Of a stretch of DNA of 64,000 bases, positions 58,883 through 64,000 are shown piece by piece. Source of the DNA: Valencia hispanica (Eukaryota; Chordata; Actinopteri; Cyprinodontiformes; Valenciidae); NCBI GenBank assembly GCA_963556495.2, contig OY747716.1, positions 9,483,071 to 9,547,070 on the forward strand. The letters run 5' to 3'. The translations under genes and the position numbers were made by a program. The notes under the pieces were generated by a model, which was not told the origin of the DNA, did no database searches, and worked only from the letters and a program-made list of their open reading frames with translations. The stretch's first letter is position 1. The number at the start of each line of letters is the position of its first letter.

Positions 58883-60145
58883 GGGGTTTCATTGATAAAA
58901 CTTTGCATAGCCTCATTTCAAAAACCAACTTCAGCTCAGCAACTTTTTTTTACTTTCGCCTAGTAAGTTTCCAATCTATCAAACTTGGAGTACGCACAGC
59001 TGCAGGTGTTTTTGGATCATATCCCGCCTCCTACACACCCACTTTCTCCCATAAACGGTCCATGCAAAGTGTCTGGTGAATATTCCAGAGACAGCTGCAT
59101 GCTGGTAGATGCACGGAAAACCGTTTTATTTCAATCACTCAATCAGCGCTTTACTCAGCCAAAGGCAGCCAAAGTCCATCACATCAAAAGACAAAAATAC
59201 AGTTGCAAAAAGAAAATTTATAACAAAAAGACAGTAAGATTTAAAATTTTAATAATAAAAGCAGCACAAACGCTAAAAAAAACATAAGTACAATAAAGTT
59301 TCATTTAGGCCTGTATGATTACTAATTGTTGCAACAATAAGACTGGAAACAATTAAAACTAAATTATTAAAACAAGCAAATGATTAAAACAAGCAAATTT
59401 TTAAAACGAATAAAACTAGTTATTTAAAGCCTGATAGAAAATGTGTGTTTTAAGTCTACTTTTAAAAACTATCATCCTTGCACAATATTGATTTATGGTC
59501 ACAAACAAACGGAAGAGCTGCAAGTGACGCAGCGTTGATGCAGCAGCGTTCCTGACATAAAAAAGAAGAGCGGGGGACGGTGTGCACGGTTCCAGTAGAT
59601 CTAACACCGGGTCCAGTTCAGCACATAGATCTAATAAGACTGCTTTAAGGAATCTACATCGGGTCCCCCATCCAGATGCTTCCAGTGGCGTGATCTTCAA
59701 TGAGCGCCAGCATCCATTGTGCATCATTATGCAGGGGACGCCGCAGTATTCCTACTTCACACAATTAATCCAACAATAAGTATAATTTCTATATAATCTG
59801 AAGACATAAATACATATGAAGATACTGTGATATAATTCTTATGTGCAACATATTTTCATTCAGATTCTCATTTTTATTCTCAGTTTAGAGACGGGGGAGA
59901 TGACTGCTGGTTGTGTGTCTGTGTGTGTAAAGTTCTACAAGTTTGAAATTGTGGCTTAAATTCACATTTTTTGCCATCTCTCCTGCTGCGCTGTTGGTGT
60001 CCTCCGTGTCCTAAATGTGTGTAAGCAAGATCCTTAGTGTGCCAGCACATTTTTATGCCGCGTTTTTTTCTATAAATCCTAAACTTGGCGTAGAAAGTTG
60101 CTCACGTAGTTTTTGTGAGTTAGCAAGCTTTATAAATGAGACCCC
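58883..60145. mobile_element. TIR-bounded DNA element, about 1.26 kb
   Basis: GGGGTTTCATTGATAAAACTT at the left and, inverted, GGGGTCTCATTTATAAAGCTT at the right agree at 18 of 21 positions. Shared inner motifs (cagcaac and its complement, caaaaac) continue inward. No target duplication was seen. The class is undetermined; the interior includes a LINE-like fragment. Confidence 0.5.
59416..59700 (-). pseudogene. LINE-like RT C-terminal fragment inside the TIR element
   Basis: The minus strand ends FKSRLKTHIFYQALNN, matching the FKSRLKTHLF terminus of LINEs C and F. It is preceded by RNAAASTLRHLQLFRL, which is not clearly RT. It may be a short LINE fragment or a chance match. Confidence 0.4.
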
Positions 60146-62696
60146 AGGACCTTTGTTCATGTTTATTTCTAACTCTGTCCCAGACTTCACTGAAATACAT
60201 GACATGTCAGTGTTTTTGTGTTTAGCTCTCATGTTGCTGCAGACTTTACAGCCGTGATCTGACTGAACTAACTGAAGGGTTGTTCTCTTGATTCATAAAC
60301 ATTGCTAGCCCTGACCCTTGTGCTAAGCTTCGAGTTTTTTTTTTCTTCTTTTTGTTTTTTTGAAGGACGTTGGTGTTTCAGTCAGTTTTTTCAACATGGC
60401 TGGCCGGTTTACTCTGTCTGTGTGGAGAGGAGGGCTGACCTAACCCCAACCGGTAACAACAGGCATAGGAGCTGCAGCTGCCAAAACGCTACAGGAACAG
60501 CTTTTAATTGTTGATTTTGTTTTGTTTGTTAAATTCCACGATTACCTCCACTTTTCCCACGTTACAACTTCATAGAGCCCTACTCTGTCAGTCTGTGACC
60601 AGTGTGTGTGTGTGTGTAGACTACTTCTGCTGGGTTGAACAGGCAGCCTGTTGATTAGTTAGAGCACTGCTGCCACCTAGTGACTGGAGGCTTGTTTATC
60701 GTTCAAGCATGAATAAAGACAAAACTCCTGCCTCTCGGGGTTTGTCCCAATATTTGAGAAATACTTGTTTAAACACACAAAAAAGCTCCAGGCCGGCAAA
60801 ATGTCTTCAGTTTTGAAGAAAACCTTACATACAGTAATCCTGGGCAACTCACATTTTAAACTGATGTTAGCTTCTTATATAAATAATTAGCATGGCTGGC
60901 AGTGCTAATATTACAAAATCATCAGTTTCCATGTATGTATCTTAGAGAGTATAAAGTAGATCCCAACCATAATGGTCAAATCAAGCATGATTGAATGGCA
61001 CACAGTTAGAAAAAGCAAACATTTTGCTGATATCAGCTCAGGATTCCGGTTTTCAGGTGAAAGTCTTGCTCTCTCCCTCTGTCTTGCAGCATGAATTAAC
61101 TGTAGAGATGTCTCCACATGAAAATTACCTTTTAAAATACCCTTGACACCTCTATGCCTTCTCTGACTGTTTCTAATCACTACGTAGATTCCTCACTCAA
61201 TAACGGCTGTCAAAAGACAAACAAAAAAAATAAACAATTGTTCTATATGTATTTTGCATTGCATCCGGTGCCTGACATATGCATCATGGTCTCTGCATCT
61301 GTTTATCTTATTTGCCAGTTGGGAGCAGTACAAAAAGCTGTAAAAGCAGCACTGCTATAACATCACCCCATTAAGTTGATGAGGTAAAGGTGTCAGCAAA
61401 CCTTTTGCACACATGCAGCCAGCTGGTAGCAACAGTAGAGATTTAAATCAGCTGTGTTTTCAAATGGGGATTTTGAGACTAGGGTTTGTCTGTGTGAGCT
61501 TGTGCGAGACAGAAAAGACTGCTTTTATGCCGCGGAGCACTTTCTCATTCTTTTCATCAGTCACTCTTGCACCAAAAACCCATGTTCACACAATACAGAT
61601 GCAAAAAGCACATTTTCCATCACACACAGCAGGTCTGTATGAAGGTGTTCGGGATCTTTCTAAATGACTTTTGAACAGATGCACAGTACGGATAACATAA
61701 TCAGTAGGGGTTTTAACGAGATCTTAAAATTTTTATGTGCCATAATATTTCTCGTCAATGTTAAGTCTGGCTCACAAAGCGCTTTCCAGTTGATGTCAGG
61801 ATGACTTAGTCTGGTAAATGTCAGTTATTTGTATCACTCCTGAATAGCAGCTATGTACTTCTAGCCTAAATTCATTTGAAGATTTTTATTATGAAGAGAG
61901 AAAGGAAGTAAAGTAAAGGTAAATTTGCCATCTAGTGGATTGCTTTTGCTTTCTCTTTTATTGTCACATTGAAATGTTTCAGATAATCAATAAAAACAAC
62001 TGATTATCAGTAAGATATGAAAAGAAAGACCGTTTTGAAATTATGAATGCATTTACTGTGGTAGAAAAAGCTATCAAACCAACCTGGCAATATGCAAAAC
62101 AACTGTAACTTTTCATAAATTGATTCTGTGATTCACCACATTTTTTTTGTTTGCCAGTCACACCCTGCTCAGAGTTCTGCCAGACCTGTAGAATCATGTA
62201 ACCCCAAAAATAGAACCTGTAAAACAACGTGAAGATTTCAAAAAGCAGCACATCATGCCCTGATCTAAAGAGATGCAAGAACAGACGAGAAACACGATAA
62301 CATCCATCAGCCTGGAAGGATTTGTTCAATAATATGAAACATATAGGTGAAACAAAAAAAAGAATACAAAATCTGTAATGGCCAAAAAACATTTTTTATA
62401 ACACTTTATGCTTAGGACTCTTAATATGAAGTAAAAAGGAAGTCACTGTTGGATTGCTCTGTTGAGATGATTAAGACTGCTTGTTGGGCGAACAAATAAG
62501 ACTTACTGTAGGTACATTAGCACTGAAGAAGCTTCCAACACAATGATTTCTAGGAACTGTGAAAATAATCTAAGAGCAACTCACTCCCCTTTCAGAGTCT
62601 TTCTCCACCTAAATTTCCAGGTTGAAAAATGTTCCAAAGGGAAGCATTGCCTGGCGGACCGAGGGACAGCGGCGGGGTGGCCTGGGCAGCGTCAAC
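60146..62696. other. Non-coding stretch, no element recognised
   Basis: A (TG)n run at about 60602-60617 is the only clear simple repeat. No supported gene. Confidence 0.4.
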
Positions 62697-62790
62697 ACTT
62701 TCTTACTATTCCAACTCCAACTTGCTACAGAGGTGTGGCTGAGACTGGCCTTGTTTTATACTCCACAGCAGCAGGATGGCTAACGTCAGT
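62697..62790 (+). repeat. Dispersed repeat, copy 2
   Basis: 'cttactattccaactccaac ... cttgttttatactccacagc ... gcaggatggctaa' aligns with 45070-45160. The hAT-like end at 62821 follows closely. Confidence 0.55.
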
Positions 62791-62820
62791 AATCCAAGCT
62801 GAGCCAGTAGCAATGTCAGC

Positions 62821-63313
62821 TAGGGCGTAGAATTGGGTAGGGACGGTAGGGACACGTCCCTACCAATATTCTGTGTCGTCACTATCAATACAACCGCTAT
62901 CCGTAGTGTTTAGTCAATGATTATGGCACACAAAGGGTTGAATGTCGCCGGTCTCTGCGAGAAATCCCGCCTCCAACCCAAAAATCGCTTCCTGATTGGC
63001 TGCCGGGTTCTCGCTAAATTACATGTGATTGGCTGTCCCCGCTGTCATTCCATCTGTTCAAGTCCCAGAGGGGTAAAGGTTGTCGAACTGTTAACGTCTC
63101 AAGCTACAACTGCTAGTTGGGCCGGATGAGAGGCATCTGCGAGTGTAAGTTGTCAACACGTTTGCCATTTGTTCTGCCCGTGTCACGTCGGCTAGATGTA
63201 CTTTACTGGTGTCATTTACATTTTGTGTATGTGTCTGTTTGCGTGCATGGGTGCTTGTGTACGCGCACGCGCGCACGTGTAGGTGTGTGTGTGTATGCTG
63301 TAGGATTTGAAGG
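62821..63313 (+). promoter_or_regulatory. Possible hAT-like element 5' end and promoter region
   Basis: TAGGGCGTAGAATTGGG resembles a hAT terminus. Next are two copies of GGTAGGGAC and an inverted GTCCCTACC (62836-62863), that is, subterminal repeats of the kind transposases bind. Two ATTGGCTG boxes (inverted CCAAT) lie near 62995 and 63029, and a short TG/CG alternating stretch near 63239-63295. No TATA box was identified. Confidence 0.4.
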
Positions 63314-63362
63314 ATGTCAAAGAAAAGAAAACTGGATATAAGATACTTCTTTAGGAGTCAAA
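63314..63362 (+). CDS. Candidate first exon of a hAT-like transposase gene
   Basis: The ATG begins MSKKRKLDIRYFFRSQ, the style of N-terminus seen in ZMYM1-like/DUF4371 hAT proteins (basic stretch, then a hydrophobic-FF motif). The open frame ends at a stop at 63392, but a GTGTAT at 63363 could serve as a weak splice donor in phase 1. The continuation would be 63731. The hAT identity and the splice are inference; the family's C-terminus is independently present at 24960-25367. Confidence 0.4.
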
Positions 63363-63730
63363 GTGTATGTTACTTAAAATTAGAATTAAATTAAAATATT
63401 AAAATAGAATATGCCAAAGAGATACACTTTTTAAAAGTTATTTTCTATTCTTATTCTCATTTATTCTTATTTTCATGTATTCGTGTAGAAAAGAGCAACA
63501 GTTTAAAAACAAATAAAATGTATGGTGTAAATACAATAAAACCTCATATTCTATCTAGATGATCATGTGAATTTATGTATCCATATTTTTGGGGGAATAA
63601 ATTACACATAATAATAGTGTGAAAGTAAAGGCCTTTTTTGCTCAGGCAATGACTTTACCATCAAACTCTGATCATTCTATCCCTAATCTGTTTGTCATGC
63701 ATCAACATATTTTTGTAAGGTGACAGACAG

Positions 63731-64000
63731 CAGAGAGGCTGGAGGAGATGGAGAAGGATAGACCAGAGGAGGTAGATGAAGAGAGGCAGGAGCAGGTAAA
63801 GGGAGAGAGGCTGGAGGAGGTAGAGGAAGAGAGGCAGGAGCAGATGAAGGGAGAGAGGCTGGAGGAGGTAGAGGAAGAGAGGCAGGAGCAGATGAAGGGA
63901 GAGAGGCTGGAGGAGGTAGAGGAAGAGAGGCAGGAGCAGATAAAGGGAGAGAGGCTGGAGGAGGTAGAGGGAGAGAGGCAGGAGCAGATGAAGGGAGAGA
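63731..64000 (+). CDS. Candidate exon 2: in-frame 16-residue charged repeats
   Basis: An acceptor CAG at 63728-63730 followed by an open frame to the window end with no stop. After a 24-residue leader unit (with EKDRPEEVDE), four 48-bp units at 63805-63996 each encode ERLEEVEEERQEQMKG with small changes (M/I/V, E/G). The Glu/Arg-rich heptad-like sequence predicts a coiled coil or long helix. Joined in phase to 63362 it would read SQ-T-ERLEEMEKD. It may instead be a non-coding minisatellite; 48 is divisible by three, so an open frame alone is weak evidence. Confidence 0.38.
63733..64000 (+). repeat. 48-bp GA-rich minisatellite
   Basis: One variant 72-bp unit at 63733-63804 and four 48-bp units at 63805-63996, 96% or more alike by eye, continuing past the window. 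Purine-only strand bias is strong. Confidence 0.95.

Noticed and set aside
61979..62392. 137-codon minus-strand frame, Phe/Leu-rich
   Set aside because: It looks membrane-like only because the DNA is A-rich on the plus strand. No start context, splice sites or family motif.
63117..63341. 74-codon frame with Cys/Arg/Val-rich TG-repeat translation
   Set aside because: Crosses alternating TG/CG low-complexity DNA and lies in another frame from the MSKKRK start.

Overview
The window looks like intergenic or intronic DNA of a ray-finned (teleost) fish. It is AT-rich, carries long (TA)n, (CT)n and (TCC)n microsatellites, and contains transposon types typical of teleosts: Tc1/mariner, pogo-like, hAT-like, L2/CR1-type and other non-LTR retrotransposons, tRNA-like SINEs, MITEs, and one endogenous-retrovirus envelope with its 3' LTR. 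I found no convincing exon of an ordinary host gene and no tRNA, rRNA or CRISPR. Nearly every protein-like reading frame is a broken transposon gene.

Layout. 1-1057: Tc1 transposase remnant cut by the window edge. 2065-3652: a tRNA-like SINE split by a hAT-like MITE and then a TA-flanked MITE with ~100-bp inverted repeats. 3680-4865: 3' part of an L2-type LINE ('LINE A'). 5140-6825: LTR-like and palindromic DNA. 7290-7408: a small retroelement with a 13-bp target duplication. 8690-9610: 'LINE D' fragments around a LINE A fragment. 12180-13207: LINE D. 13581-13995: pogo-like remnant. 15030-16064: 'LINE C'. 16106-16285: a SINE with an 11-bp target duplication. 16300-23600: no genes seen. 23945-25367: 'LINE G' and a hAT transposase C-terminus. 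25583-26976: an end-to-end Tc1 element. 29053-34260: a nearly complete LINE A, with ORF1 intact and ORF2 broken, holding a nested 240-bp retro-insert. 34265-35968: LINE C. 36280-40952: a dense nest of LINE D, LINE A, a THAP-like exon, LINE E with a Tc1 deletion derivative inside it, and a TTAA-flanked MITE inside a LINE A tail. 42400-43860: MITE ends. 45403-47575: ERV env plus LTR between LINE E pieces, then a LINE A tail. 47765-49000: LINE C. 49870-50620: Tc1 remnant and a compound microsatellite. 53171-53353: hAT-type MITE. 55310-56656: SINEs, one split by 'LINE F'. 58883-60145: a TIR-bounded element. 62821-64000: a possible hAT-type gene start leading into an in-frame 48-bp repeat that runs off the window.

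The genes do not work together as a pathway. The nesting instead gives relative ages: SINE before hAT MITE before TA MITE; LINE E before its Tc1 derivative; LINE A before the TTAA MITE and before the TTTGA-tailed insert. Non-LTR families are named here by letter because exact family assignment needs a repeat library. No new biological system is demonstrated. The observations most worth following are the hAT-like gene start with the coding-compatible repeat at the right edge, the ERV envelope with a hairpin-type inverted duplication, the TTAA MITE, and the DD35E-spaced Tc1 transposase whose first catalytic Asp is lost in one copy but present in the other.
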